A DNA stretch of 64,000 nucleotides from Durusdinium trenchii (GCA_963970005.1 CAXAMN010029027.1:456391-520390), one strand, 5' to 3'. Counted from the first letter of the stretch, positions 36,401-48,330 are shown. Notes: generated from the sequence alone by a model not told the origin. Translations and numbers: made by a program.

Positions 36401-38270
36401 CATTGACGTTCCGAGAAGTCCTGCTTGTATAGCCATTCGAATCATTGGATCACGCCTTTTCAAGCCATGGCCCCGTCACATCCGGATGTTCACCTGCTTT
36501 CCGTCACGTCGTGCGGGTCGAGGATCCCAAGAGGCTGGAACCCATGCTGGCCACCGCCTCCACGGGATCAGAGATGAAAACAGCACCCAGCACGCTCAGA
36601 CCGACCGCCTCGGAGCGCTTTTCTTCCGGTGCACCACGCGGAGGCGCGGAGGCGCGGAGGGGAAGGCGGACCCGACGGCCCCCACTGGTGCTACACCGAC
36701 CCCGGCGTGATGGACCGATGGTAAAGTGCGTTGAAACGTGTCGAAGGTGTGACACGTTCGATGCCCAAAGGTGTCGTTTGCTGCATGCTCCTCAAGGATC
36801 TCCGAGCCACCAGGAGGTGCACTTTGCCCAAAGGCTCCTGCAGCACGAGCCTTCCCAGCAGGGCCGCCACCACCTGTGGGGCAGTGGGTGGTGAGGCGGC
36901 TGGCAGGTGTAGATCCGTACTGAGGTCTTGAGATAGAATCCCGACCAATCCATGTGGGCGTTTGTTGCCTTAGTTTGGGACATAAGTGTAGATGTTTGCA
37001 CAGAATGTAAGGAAGTCAGAGGTGAGACCCTCAGAGCAGCAGCTTGAGCATCTTAAGGTCGCAGTGGTACTAAGAGAAGGTGCCATGCCACAGGCTTTGA
37101 TGACTAAAGCGCTTCGTTTTCTTACGGCGAAATCACCCCAAATGCTGTTCTGTTGAACCATCCAATCTCGGAAGACCCTCTTCGCGAAAAAAAAAAAAAA
37201 CACGACTTGGGGTGAATCTGCGCGGCACGTGCGATCGTCCGCCCCACCGTGTTCAAGCTTCCTAGCGCGCCCACAGTGCCGACATCGGCGCCGGCGAGCA
37301 CCGCCAGGGGGTTCATGGCGCTGTTGATGCAGCCGAAGAAACCACAAAGCATCACCTCAGCCGAGGGAGCAAGCGGTTCGAGATTTTTTGGAAGGTTCCA
37401 CTAAACCACAAGGCGAGATTGCAACTTGGGAACCATGGTTTCACTTTCATTGATGGTTCTTGTGTTCCCAACACGGTTCCCAACACAAGAACCACGGCTC
37501 ACAGACCGTTAAATAATCATGGAAGTGGATTGCATGGCCGCTTGGATGACTCTTTTTCCTCTATGGTGCCATCCACTTCCATGATTAGTTCATGGAGCGC
37601 ACCTCCAAATGGATTCTTCTTGTGGTCGGTGTTGTGGGGGTGGATTTGGGGCACTTTCGCCACTGGGCTGCCCTTGTGCAACACCTATCAAGGACTCACA
37701 AGAGACATGCCCATTTTGGAGATTGGGTAGCAATGAAGGCCACGCAAAATTCCTCCAGGAACACATTCCTACTTTCTGGCGCAGATGTTTAACATGTGGA
37801 TGCAAGCAAGCAGAGTCAGTGCAGGATGAGGAAGAACTGTTATACCACAAACGCAAGCTCCACACGGTCTCCAGCCAAGTGGCCCACTTCACTTCCCTGC
37901 GTTCCAGGTACCAAGCTCCCTGACGGCCGTGGAACGGGTACCGCTTTGCACTTTGGGGGGTCACTTCGAGGCACAAAAGAACAGGTCTTGGAAGGCGATG
38001 TTCCTTTCTGCCCCGGTGCTTGGTCAAGGAGGACGTTCTCACAACAACCTTCTTTGGAAACCCCCCTTCCTCCCCCAACGCGGTTCCACGATCCACCCAC
38101 GAAAAGGAGGATAGTTCAGGATCTCTGCAGCTGGCACCTTGGGTATCTCAGGTTTGGCCCTTTGCCACCTCTAACCTCCACTTCCAGGCCTGCAAAAGCA
38201 TGGCCATCGCCAAGCCAAAGGCAATCACCAAGGCAGCTGAACCAGCCAGGAAAAGGTAAGGTAATTCCCA
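33496..38270 (-). CDS. EamA/DMT-type membrane transporter, multi-exon
   Basis: Exons in order: about 38265-38169 (helix FLAGSAALVIAFGLAMAMLL); 37248-37355 (MNPLAVLAGADVGTVGAL); 36811-36873 (VVAALLGRLVLQEPLG); 36542-36608 (AVGLSVLGAVFISDP); 35917-35977 (NMLALCGGIAQGGIFICAR); 35643-35724 (MTQRWIVFWILAFA); then a gap; and probably a last exon about 33690-33496 (TMLGATLMFFSVVTMAL, stop). The four junctions from 37248 to 35724 are in phase, three with GT and one with a GC donor. The LLGRLVLQEPLG...GLSVLGAVFISDP order matches the end of the first EamA repeat, and GNMLALCGG the start of the second (known pattern of drug/metabolite transporters). The substrate is unknown. A further hydrophobic exon at about 34650-34860 (ALLFLGLTVIISAANLLAP, stop) may be an alternative or separate C-terminus. 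Confidence 0.75.
34650..34862 (-). CDS. C-terminal exon of a membrane protein, assignment uncertain
   Basis: The minus frame reads a serine/glycine-rich loop, then the membrane helix NSALLFLGLTVIISAANLL and a stop after APGRR. It lies between exons of the EamA-type transporter and could be its alternative last exon, or the end of a second gene. The plus strand is also open here but gives a low-complexity hydrophilic protein. Confidence 0.4.
37454..37494. repeat. 13-bp inverted repeat with internal tandem repeat
   Basis: tggttcttgtgtt at 37454-37466 is inverted exactly at 37482-37494. Between the arms gttcccaacacg occurs nearly twice in tandem. Confidence 0.85.
37514..37587. repeat. 17-bp perfect inverted repeat (foldback element)
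   Basis: taatcatggaagtggat at 37514-37530 is the exact reverse complement of 37571-37587. The arm core catggaagtgga is shared with the inverted repeat at 39624-39728. Confidence 0.9.
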
Positions 38271-40560
38271 GCCTTGGGTGAAAAAGAACGAGACTCCAAA
38301 GTCTCAGGTGTCTGGGTGAGTTCCAGTCTGGTTGGCACGGCGAAGAGATCTGGTCTGTGATTGGCTGTTCCTCGCATGGGCATTGAAGATGAAAAGGACC
38401 TTCTCCAGAGACTGCTCAGAGCGCAGCTCAGCACAGCCAGAGCTAACTGCTCAAGATCATGGATGGTCTTTGCCGGATGGTCTGCGCTGTCCAGCAACAA
38501 ATTGGATAAAATTGAGTTCATACAAGTATGCTGTCATTAATCCCACCGATTTCCACCACAGGCCCCATCCACAATCCACAGTACGTAGATGCCGCTGCTT
38601 TCCGCCTCTTCTGATGCCAAGCAGCCTTTCATGAACTTGCTCATCCTCAGGCAAGCCATGCTGCACATGCTGGCTGGCCCCTTCAGAACTCATCCTGATC
38701 CTTCCCTAAGAGCCTAAAACACAACTCGTCCTGGTGTCTTGAACTCATCCTGGTTCGGATGGCCAAGCACATGCCAAAAAACCTCAAGGACAACCCATCC
38801 CCAAACGTCATCAGCGGTCAAAAAGGAGGTCTCTTGTCGGATAGCTTGCTGGCCCCGGACAATTAAATGGAACTGAGGCTGAAGTACAAGCGCTGGGGTT
38901 TAGTCACCCGGGTTTGCAGAAAGTCACCCGGCCGCATGTAGACGCAGCATTAGTCAAAAGTCACCCGGCTCGCGAAAAGTCACCCGATTTATGTTAAAAC
39001 ACAATGTAGACGCCCTACGGAAGTATGTTTGTCAAAACTGCTATACATCAAGAATTCACTGCCCCTGTGCAGGAAAGAACTAGTTTTACGTCGAGTTTGC
39101 AGCGTTTTTGTGACAGAACCCCAATCAGAACGCAAGATAGCCTGCAAACATAGATGCAGGCTAGATTGATACATTTTTTGTCGGAAACATGCGAGTGCCG
39201 TGCGAGTCTTTTCTAACCTGACGCGAGTGCCGCGCGAGTCGAGGTATCCACCTACCCACGGCGATTATCTTCAAATCACTTTTTGGTCACCTTCCCTCTA
39301 ACCTGCGTGTAAACGCAGCGTCCAAACAATGTTGTTGACCAAACACTCTTTCAGTTATATTGCCATCTTGCATCTAACCCCATTGTAAACGCAGCATCCA
39401 AACGACTTTCTACAAGACCAGACGACTTAACACAGGTACTTGTAGATTGGAAGAAAAAGACCCATGCACAAGGTTCATAATCGTGAAAACACTGCATGAA
39501 TGAAGGAACCACTGAGATACACGAAGCCAGATCCAACTCTCAGAAGCCTGCAGGCACCAACGTCAAGTGCAGCCCAAGCATCACTAGGTTCATATTGATG
39601 AAAATGGCACACCTTAGAATCTTTACACTCCCTGGAACTAACATGGAAGTGGAGAATGGCCCCTTGGAAGACCATTTTCCACTACAAACATGTAGTTGTC
39701 CACTTCCATGTTAGTTTTCGGGAGTGTAGAATGAACGTGGCGCCAGCACAAACGATCATGAACAGTTCGTCATCGGGAAGAATGATGGGGCCCGCAAGGC
39801 GGAGTGGCCAGAAGTCAGGAGTGCTCGCTTCAGCCAGCCGGCCTGCGAAGACATATTTGATTAGATGTTCAACTGGGTGCCAGCAGTAGGATAGGCAACA
39901 TCACCCAACAGCAACCGTAACAAAAGCAGCACATCCAACGGCGCAGGTTCTGAACCCATAGTTCTTGCCACTCCATTACATCAAGGCACCCGGCTGCAGC
40001 GGCCACACCTTGAACTTCATGGGGCAGCGATACCATGGCGCACACTCTCACGCTGCTGAAGGCAGAGCGATTTAGCCGCGGTTGTGGGAGAAACGCTTGC
40101 GCTTTGTCCAAACCCCCTCAGCAAGTGGGTGTCACTGTCTAACAATAGTTTGAGTCACCCAACTGGCTGCAAGTATGCATCGCATCGCCCAACGTTGCTG
40201 TCTCACTGATGGACCAAACCCCCCGAAACGTCCCCATCCTGTCCCCCAACCGTCAATCCCGTAGAGACCCGAAAGAATGCGCCTGGTCATGGTCTGAGTG
40301 CTCTGGAAGAAGACTCGCTGAAAGCTCTTCACCGATTTCTTGCCTTGTCGGATTTGCAACCGACGGACGGGCGGACCTATGTCATATCGTTTAACAGGAT
40401 AGCAGGTGTTGGATAAGAAGCCCCAACATCCCCACACAGGGGTGGAGAGAGCGGGCATTCAGGCCCTAGATATGGTCCTAGTTAATGATTCCCAGTTACT
40501 TAGCTCAGAGTTAGCTAGTGAAAAAGAATGAGACACAAACACATCCTATGGCATCCTACT
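38270..40560. other. Non-coding stretch with short degenerate repeats
   Basis: No gene recognised, though a minus frame near 38.5-38.65 kb has exon-like composition. From about 38895 to 39420 short words recur: agtcacccg at 38902, 38922, 38959 and 38978; tgtaaacgcagc with variants; and gcgagtgccg.gcgagtc twice. Confidence 0.55.
39624..39728. repeat. MITE-like foldback element, 30-bp arms
   Basis: Arms at 39624-39653 and 39699-39728 are reverse complements at 27 of 30 positions, with the core actaacatggaagtgga. A half copy of the right arm (ttccacttccatgttagt) occurs near 49125. No coding capacity. Confidence 0.88.
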
Positions 40561-40566
40561 CGGCCT

Positions 40567-42150
40567 TCAACAAGCACCATCAGCAAAGGGGTGACCAGTT
40601 GAGACCATTTCTGGAGCTGCCGACGACCTCAAACGACCTTGGCGTCGGCTTCGGCTTTGGTCTCCCGTCCGGGGGTTGCTGGGCACACCAATGATTTGGT
40701 CGTTCAGGGCTTCACCCAAACAGGTCCCATCGCTGTGTTTCGCTTCACGCAGAACCTGCGTTTCGCCCAGACTGCAACACCTAGCGGGGTCACAGGTCGA
40801 GTGGCAGGTGGGGCAGCGGACATCCGGATGCAAACCACTGCCATCCGGCAAGGCATAGCCTTGGATGTACCATCACATGGGAAAGGCGTGATGGAATGCA
40901 TGTCATTGGGGGCAGGCTTTCCAAGAGCCATCATGGCGGGGACTGCTACTAACAACTGACAAAACATTGAAACACTGAAACATCTTGTTGAGACTTTAGT
41001 GAGTGGTGAATGTCCCCTTCTTATCCTTCTTTCACTTCCAGCTGTTCAGCTCTGTCTTGAAAGGGACCTCAAGATGTCTCCCTTAGCGACGATCAGGCAC
41101 AAGGAATGCCGGTGATGAGAGTACCTCTCCCATCCTCTCCCCCCTACTAAGTAGGCACTTCGATCGGCTTGGTTTCACCGATGCCTTCCTTGTTTCTACT
41201 AGCTTCTTGTTACTACTAGTAAGGCACTTGTTACTACTAGCGTGGCACTTGTTACTAGTAGCTTCCTTGGAAGGCTGACCCCTCCCCCCAAGATCTCGTA
41301 TGTTCGCCCACGGTCTGCCCCATGGTATGCCACTGGAACCACTGGAACCGGCGCCATTCGTGGCAAGCATGCATCCACTTCGCCACTTCGCCACGGTGCG
41401 AGGAATGTCGCGAGGGACCGGCACCGGTCGTTCAAACCAAAGAGAACCCATCGTTCCCATCCAACACCATGCGAAACCATGTTATATAACTGGGAATACA
41501 ACTGGGTTGTAAATAAACTCAGTAGTCAATCTGCGACGTGTCCATTCCAACAATCGTTGACTTCACCCACCTGCTCCTTCCAGGCCAGAAGACGCAATGA
41601 GCAGCGGAAGCACACGAGGAGATGCCCACAAGGGAGGCACCTCAACAAGGGAGGCTGTGCAGGTGAAGACTCAGGAGGCCACGGACAAAACATCACAAAA
41701 CGTTCAAAAGATTTCTCGAAAGCCTCAAAGTGATGGACAAGCGCCATACCCTTTGCAAGTTGTGTTGATTCGTTCTGTGTCCGGCAGGGGGGCACTGACT
41801 CGAGGTGTGGGCTCAATTTCTTGAGGGTGTTGCTTTGCTCTGGTTTGGGGGTTGTGGGCGTCAGTGGAATGTTGCCACAAGCGGCCTCGTGTGAGAATGG
41901 ACATCCATCATCCCCCACCAGAATTTCACAATCACGTTGAGCGTGCCATGCAGCTCCAGGATGATTGACCCTTTCTAAGTCCACTCCCTCTTACTTTAGC
42001 CCCAAGGCACATGGTGTTGGCTGCGGCGTCTCCACACAGGATACAAGACCCAGTGGCCAGCCCTTCATCACGCGGTGCGCCAGTACGCAGCTCGCGCGCC
42101 GCTCCCGCAGCCGCGGCGGGGCCGCGGCGGGCAGCGCTGTAGCCGGGCGG
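40567..42150 (-). CDS. RING-finger-like zinc-binding protein, multi-exon
   Basis: Exons in order: up to 41995 from about 42110 (SCILCGDAAANTMCLGAK then donor gtaaga); about 41988-41940 (GSIILELHGTLNVIV); 41571-41654 (LLRCLPCGHLLVCFRCS, flanked by AG and gtgggt); and a last exon about 40850-40567 (HPDVRCPTCHSTCDPARCC, stop). The word LPCGH..VC..C followed at a distance by RCPTC is the second half of a C3HC4-type RING (known). CILC could supply the first cysteine pair. RING proteins usually act as ubiquitin ligases. Not every exon junction is in phase in my reading, so an exon may be missing or a boundary wrong, and the first pair of ligands is unproven. Confidence 0.6.
41190..41280 (+). repeat. 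Short minisatellite related to the 30.7-kb array
   Basis: Units such as ctagcttcttgttactactagtaaggc recur with variation. The word tagcttcttgtt followed by ctagtagtaaggc-like sequence matches the array at 30673-30872. Confidence 0.7.
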
Positions 42151-42228
42151 AGCTACACGGGCAATGGAGGGCAACTCTTGAAACTCCGGCTCACCTCAGT
42201 TCGGGCAGATGGAGGGCAGCTCACTTCG

Positions 42229-42616
42229 CATATATCTATCTAATCAATCTAACCTATCTAATCAATCTAAACATTCTAAACAAGCTAACCAATCTAATCT
42301 ATCTAATTTATTTAATCTACCTAATATACCTAATCTATCTAATCAATCTAAACTATCTAATGAATCTAATCTATCTAACCTATCTAATCTATCTAGTCTA
42401 CCTAATCTATCTAATCGATGAAATCCATCTAATCGATCTAACCGATCTAATCATTAATCTATCTGATCTATCTGATCTATCTACTCAATCTGCTCAATCT
42501 ATTCAATCTAATCAATCTAATCAATCTCATCTATCTGATCTATCTAATCTATCTAATCTATCTATTCTATCTATCTATCGGTCGATCTATCGATCTATCT
42601 ATCCATCTATCTAAAG
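42229..42616 (+). repeat. Degenerate ATCTA-type satellite
   Basis: Nearly 390 bases of imperfect 5- and 10-mers (ctatctaatc, caatctaac and variants), ending in plain ctat units. The open frames through it are repeat artefacts. Confidence 0.95.
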
Positions 42617-44900
42617 ATCTTGTGACACAATAAATGCTGTGTGTACACCACCCTGTATAGATATTCAATAATGGAAGTGGCCCGTGTACTCTGCCAAGGG
42701 GCGCTTGAGGCAGCACGCGCACGCCTTCTGGCCCATGATGCGTGCCAAGGAGGCAAAATCTGCTAGGGAAAGAACAGGAGATATCTTGAGCTGTTGCTGT
42801 GAAGAAGGTGTACATGATGACAGTATGTGCAGATTCGCCATGGATGTCTCAAAACATCTCAAAACTAAGTTGTTTGTTCTCCTCTCAGGCCTCTAATTGA
42901 AACGACCTCCGAGGGAGTTTCCCAAACCTGCGCAAGCAATCGCAACTGCTAGTGGCGAAAGGCTGCATGAAAGTTCGTGACATGCTTCCAAACAGGTTGC
43001 CTGGTCATGCAAAAGGGCTAGGTGGCTAAAGAATGCTAGAGACATACCGAAGGTTGGGCAGCCAGGAGACCTAGTCCTTATGTCCACTGGTTCTTGAGCC
43101 TTGGCGCTGGTAGGCTGTGGTAGGCAAGCGGCTGGGAAGGAAAGGTTTGCCGCATGCCAGGCACAATTGGCTGTCCAAATGGATAGCATCAGAGACTTCA
43201 ACTCATTTTTCTAGCAGTTGGGCACTCTGAGGCTTGGCCCAGCAAAGTAATTCCAGCAAACCGGACCCGAGCTCTTGACCTGTTGGGGGGGAGTTCATCT
43301 GTACTTGGCCACCGGTTAGTATCTAATATCACAATTTTATATAATATATATTGAAATACTATATAAGTGTATAAGGCAAATGTTGAAGATAGAACATTCC
43401 ACGAACCTTCCCGGATAGAGAAAAGGGAAGAAGCCAAAAATCTTGGGAAAATCCAAAAGACCACCGAACCACCAACGTGTTCCTTTGTTTCCTTTGCGTA
43501 TCTCAATTTCCAGGTCACATGCTTATCAGGAATCTTCGCCCAAATCCATGCCAGCTTCTTCTAAGTGACTTTTTGGAGGCCCTGCGGGCACGTCACATCA
43601 TGGGGAAGCACAGAAACACATAAAGCCACCCAAGCTTGAAACAAATGCAACTGAACCCGGATCTTCAGGCAAGAACGCCCCCTTTCGTTCAAATTTAGCG
43701 CAGCTGATGCAGGGTTTCAACTAGGGGTAAGGTATCAAAAAGAATATAAATAGAATCAACAAACATATTCAACGGGGATCCCAAAAAAATAAAAGGGCAC
43801 CAAAAAAAAATTCTAGCCCACTGAGGATGGTTGGGGTAGTGGTAGTAGTAGTAGTAGTAGTAGTAGCAGTAGCAGTAGCAGGAGACCAAGGGAAGAGGAT
43901 GGAAGGAGTAGGGGACTAGGAGAGTGTACCTCCCTAGGAGCTCCTTCGTAGGGAGCTATTTCTACTGGTGAACCATTTTTCCAGTAGGGCTACTCAATGA
44001 CTGGACGGCTACCATCATTGGGTACCTACTTTCCTCCCAGGGAGCTGCCTCTAGTAGAAAGCAATCAAGCCTCTATTTGCGCAAGCAGGGGACCAGGAGA
44101 CCGAAAGACGAGCGGAGTAGGAGAGCAAGAGACCAGCGGACCAGGAGACAGAAGGACCAGGATACCAGGGGACCAGCGGACCAAAGGACCAGTGGACCAG
44201 AGGACTAAGGGACCAAAGGACCAAGGAACCTTATTACCAGAGGACCCGCAGACCACAGGGCCAGGAGAGCAGCAGAAGAGGCCTATCAAGGAATATGTTT
44301 TTTTTGATTCGCGTTTTATGTTTATGTTGATCCTCTTTTTTTTATGCTCGCTCTATTTTTTTGGATACCTATGCCTTCAACTAGGAACTTTTTTTGTAGA
44401 CCAGGTCTTCCTATTCTGACCCCTCAAGTTTACTTGAACTATGTCCAACTGTTCATGTATTATTGTGGGCGCATGAATCCCCAAGAGTTAAAGGTTATCC
44501 ACTTTTCCTGTGTGGGTGTTAATCCATATTGATCCTACTGTCACGTCTGGTGGCTCAACAGAAGCTGCCAGCTACTTGATGTCGCGCTCTGTGGTCTCTG
44601 GGGTTCCCAGCTTGGTTCTTGTCACAAATCAGCCAGGCCTCGACTCAAGTGATGATCGTGGGTCAGTGGCTGCTGTGAAGGCACCAGCATGTTGGGAGAG
44701 GCTGGGCTCGGAGTGCTCTGGTCTCTGTGCTCTGAGGCTTGGAGGCGCCGGTGCGAAGAACATCGTGAAAACATCATCGGATCCACGGTGATTGGCCTAG
44801 CTCAAGACTTGGCTGGTGTATAGTATACCATCTCTATATACCTGAAGTCATCAAGTATATATAGGCTCCAAATGTCTTCCATCACCACTCACCGCGTTGG
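42617..44900. other. No gene recognised; simple repeats
   Basis: Contains a GTA-rich trinucleotide run at about 43838-43882 and the minisatellite at 44088-44270. A possible exon near 42.67-42.76 kb could not be assigned to a strand. Confidence 0.45.
44088..44270 (+). repeat. Minisatellite of ggaccag-type units
   Basis: About twenty imperfect 8-base units (ggaccagn, ggaccaaa, ggagacag) in tandem. Confidence 0.92.
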
Positions 44901-44926
44901 AGAACTCCAACGCCTTCCATTCTGAG

Positions 44927-45250
44927 CTACCCAGCCCCACTGATCCAACGCTCGTCCCCGAACACGCTGGCGTTGGCGTCCAGCAGGGCCTGGAAAGAAA
45001 ATTGCCATTTTCTCGAACGATTCCGTGAACATAGGGATTGTGGAGCTTGTGGGGTGAAGTTTGCTGATGGATTCTGAAGTAGAAATTCCGTGAACATTGC
45101 AACTTCCTAGCAGAAGCCCTCCACTCCTGGCAGAACCTCCAACTTCCTCCCAGGAACTCGCCAGCTCGTTCTGCGCCTCCACGTACTCGTCATTGCTGAT
45201 CATCCCATTGAGCGCCTCGGTCCATTCGAGTCCATCGATGCAACCGGCAC
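44927..45250 (-). CDS. Two predicted exons of an unknown protein
   Basis: The first exon, about 45250-45135, reads GLEWTEALNGMISNDEYVEA and on to LASSWEE, with an AG acceptor directly upstream and a gttgga donor. The second, 44989-44927, follows a good acceptor (tttccag) and reads ALLDANASVFGDERWISGAG before a TAG that could also be part of a donor. Both are phase 0 at the junction. No family recognised. Confidence 0.45.
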
Positions 45251-45639
45251 CTGAAAGTCCCGTTCTCATGTTGCTTGCTAGTGGCGGAATGTGGTGGATG
45301 ACTCGCAAGTGGGGTCAAAAGGGAGTCAGACTGGATTGTGACTGGATTTGAGACCATCCGTCACGGAAGTAGCAATATGGTCAGTATGATAACTCTCTAC
45401 TCTACCCAGCTCTACCCTTTGCAGATCTTCCAACTAGACCAGGAGTCGCTTCAAACGGCCCTCCCCACAATCCAGACTCGCAAACGCTGAAGGAGCCTTG
45501 CAATTCCAGTCCCACAGCGGGGCTTGTGGCCCCCTCAGACATCCTCTCACGCACCCCCAAAAATATATATATATATAAATCCTTTGGACAGCTTTAGTAA
45601 GCATGGTAAGCATGGTTGGATCCAATTCTTCCTGGTCGG

Positions 45640-45780
45640 ACCTGACCGGACGGGGCGTCCCAGCCTTCGTGGCATTGAGCCGCTGCGTGGCCGTGGCGGA
45701 GATCAAATTCTGCGACTGCCACCTGTGTCGTGCGAAAGGGCTCGGGAAAGGCTCCCCAAAAGCCCCAGGACGACACTGAG
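45640..45780 (+). CDS. Possible exon with cysteine/histidine cluster, unknown
   Basis: A plus frame reads SRCVAVAEIKFCDCHLCRAK and ends at a TGA near 45780. The other plus frame and the minus frame are also open, so the strand is not settled. Confidence 0.25.
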
Positions 45781-46261
45781 AATTCCGGCTTTCAACATGT
45801 TTCAACTGGTTCCAGAAAATGGGTGGTACCCAAGCCCACTGATCTGTGCTTTTGAAAAGGGCTTCCAGGGAGGTTGTAATTTCTGCTGGCAACCCGCTGG
45901 CTGAGCATTCCAACGCTAAACAATCATGATTCATGATGGACAATCGTAGTTTTGGTGCATACTTCTCCGGCCCAAAGTATGTACCATGCACTATGATCTA
46001 ACCTCCAATGTGTCTCTTCCACACGGCATTTGTCCTCCATGTTACTATTATATAGAGGTACACATCAGTATCAATGCGCACAGCCTTCTATAGATCATGA
46101 ACCATATGCTTGAAATCGAACATTATATATATCACATTAGATCACTATATACTATTATATACTATATACATATATAGAGGTTTGCTCCAACATCAACAAC
46201 TTCTACAACTTGTTTATACCACAATTCCATTAAACATCGACCTTTCTTTGAACGACACCGT

Positions 46262-46420
46262 CACCTTAGCCCGTCCGATCCGTCACCGCGCGACACGCGC
46301 GTGATCGCGTTGCTGGGCGGCCCCCGCAACCCCAAGGAGCTCTTGGGCACGTAGCCATCGGCGTCCAAGTCCAAGGCCGTCCACCTCAAACCGCCCGGAC
46401 GCCACGTGACGCGGAGGCTG
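46262..46420 (-). CDS. Possible EF-hand-like exon
   Basis: The minus frame reads ALDLDADGYVPKSSLGL. DLDADGYV matches the start of an EF-hand loop, but position 12 is serine rather than glutamate unless an intron intervenes. Ends are approximate. Confidence 0.35.
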
Positions 46421-47379
46421 GTGGTGGAGCAGCAGCCTAAGGGCCTAGGTTCTTGGAGCTCTGGGGGTGCTCCGTTGGTCACGATGTCCTTAATGAATCT
46501 TTAATGAACAGTCTGAACAGTGATGACCATTCTCAAGGACCGAGCTACACACATGGCATGGGTCGAGTGATGTCTTGGGGTGGGTTTCTGATTTATATAG
46601 TGGTATGCTTGGTGTTTGACCTTCGGATGGTCAGATCATGTCGGATCCATCACTCGAGCAGGAAGCCGAAGAAGGGGAAGGGCATCAAATGACGTTGCTT
46701 TGCTGCTACTGCTAAACAGGCTAAACGCATTTAATAAAATCCAATTAAGTGCCACCATTTTAAGAGTACAGGTTTCCATAAATCTCACTTCTAGTGTACT
46801 CAACGGAAACCCATCCACCCCTCCCCCAACCCTCTACGGATCATCTTCGCCCAGTGACGCTTCTTGGATGATCGCAGCGCCTGAACAAAATCTGGCCCAA
46901 ACACGACGAAAGCGCGCAAAAAACGGCAAAGGTGTCTCTCCCAAGTGCGGTGTCTCCCCAACTGGATATCCCTCGACTCCTTGGCAAGTTGGAGGCATCT
47001 GCAGGCATCATCTCCAATCAAAGGAACCCCTCCCTTTCGACGAGAAGAGAAGGGCCCGCCTTCTCAAGAGGCTTCCAACTACGAGAGAGTTCTATACCAA
47101 GTTCTCGACATCACCAGACATCTCGAACAGACTTGGAGCTGCCGGGAAGTTGGCCGCAGCCGTGGGCACCAAAGTAAAATATAGTCATAATATAAAATCA
47201 TACTAGATCATACTAGTATATCAATTCTACCCCATTCATCTGGTGCAGGAACTTGAGAATCTGGACAGGGGGCATTGCATCAGATCGAGAATTCCCCTTC
47301 AAGTTCTGCCAAGACATCCCACTTCATCAGCATACACGTCTAAAACCGGGGGAGAAAGCACCACCCCTTCACCCCTTCA

Positions 47380-47661
47380 CCCGCTCCTGCCGCCGGCGCG
47401 CCGCTTCTGGGCAATGAGCAGCTCCACCTGCCGACCGTCGCCGTCGTCGAACCAGGAAGTCATTCAGGGACTTTGAACGATGAAAAACGCACAAAGCAAC
47501 TCAAAGCAACCAGAAACTCAGGCAACGTCATTCTGACGTTGGAGGCGTTTCTGCGCCTTCCCCCGGAGGGAATCACTCCGGTCTCTTTCCAAGCCAAGGT
47601 CTGGGGTGCCGCGCACTTGTGGCTGGACCTCTTGATCATGGCCCACATTCAAGACCGACAT
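47380..47661 (+). CDS. Predicted exons, unknown protein
   Basis: Exon 47522-47661 (AG acceptor, then NVILTLEAFLRLPPEGITPV and on to LWLDLLIMAHIQDRH) ends at a strong gtaagc donor. A likely preceding exon at about 47390-47455 reads PLLGNEQLHLPTVAVVE. No family recognised. Confidence 0.45.
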
Positions 47662-48330
47662 GTAAGCTTCAGTCCTGGCATCTCAACATCGATGCCACAG
47701 TCTAGCACCCAAAGTCCGGAATTCTTGTTCCACACCGTTGGAGCCGAGAGGAAAACAAACAGATTGCCAAGAGACACAAACGTACCATTGCAAATTCATG
47801 CAAGAATCCTTACATCATGCATCTATCATCATGTTGTCCTGTACAGGCTCCTGCTTGACTCATGTATTCAACCTGTCCGCCCCCCAACACAGCCTGAAGA
47901 ATACGACCCAAACAATCAGCGGCACCTTGGTTGATGGGCGGAAACAAAATAAAAGAACAAACTTCTATCACATCTTTATGCCGGTCAAACAACCGTCACA
48001 CCTTAAACATTTAAATAATTAGCTGGCTTGGAAAGGACGACCTTGCCCAAAGGTTTCGTTCAAAAGGAGTCTACTCTATGGTTTATGGATGTCAAGGCAA
48101 GCATGGATGATGGTGGTTTGCTCATGTTTGCTCTCTCTCTCTCTCTCGATCATCCAAAAAGCATCAAACAGCGGCATCGACTCGGTGATCGTACGGCTGG
48201 GCCCAGCCGACGCCGCGGCGGACGGTAGACCGCGAATGAATTCGTCCGGTGCAACGAGTTGGCACCGGCTCGGGCGATGGGTCCTTGAGGAGTTCGGCAA
48301 CAGTTCGGTGCAACACGTGTACTTCAGTTT

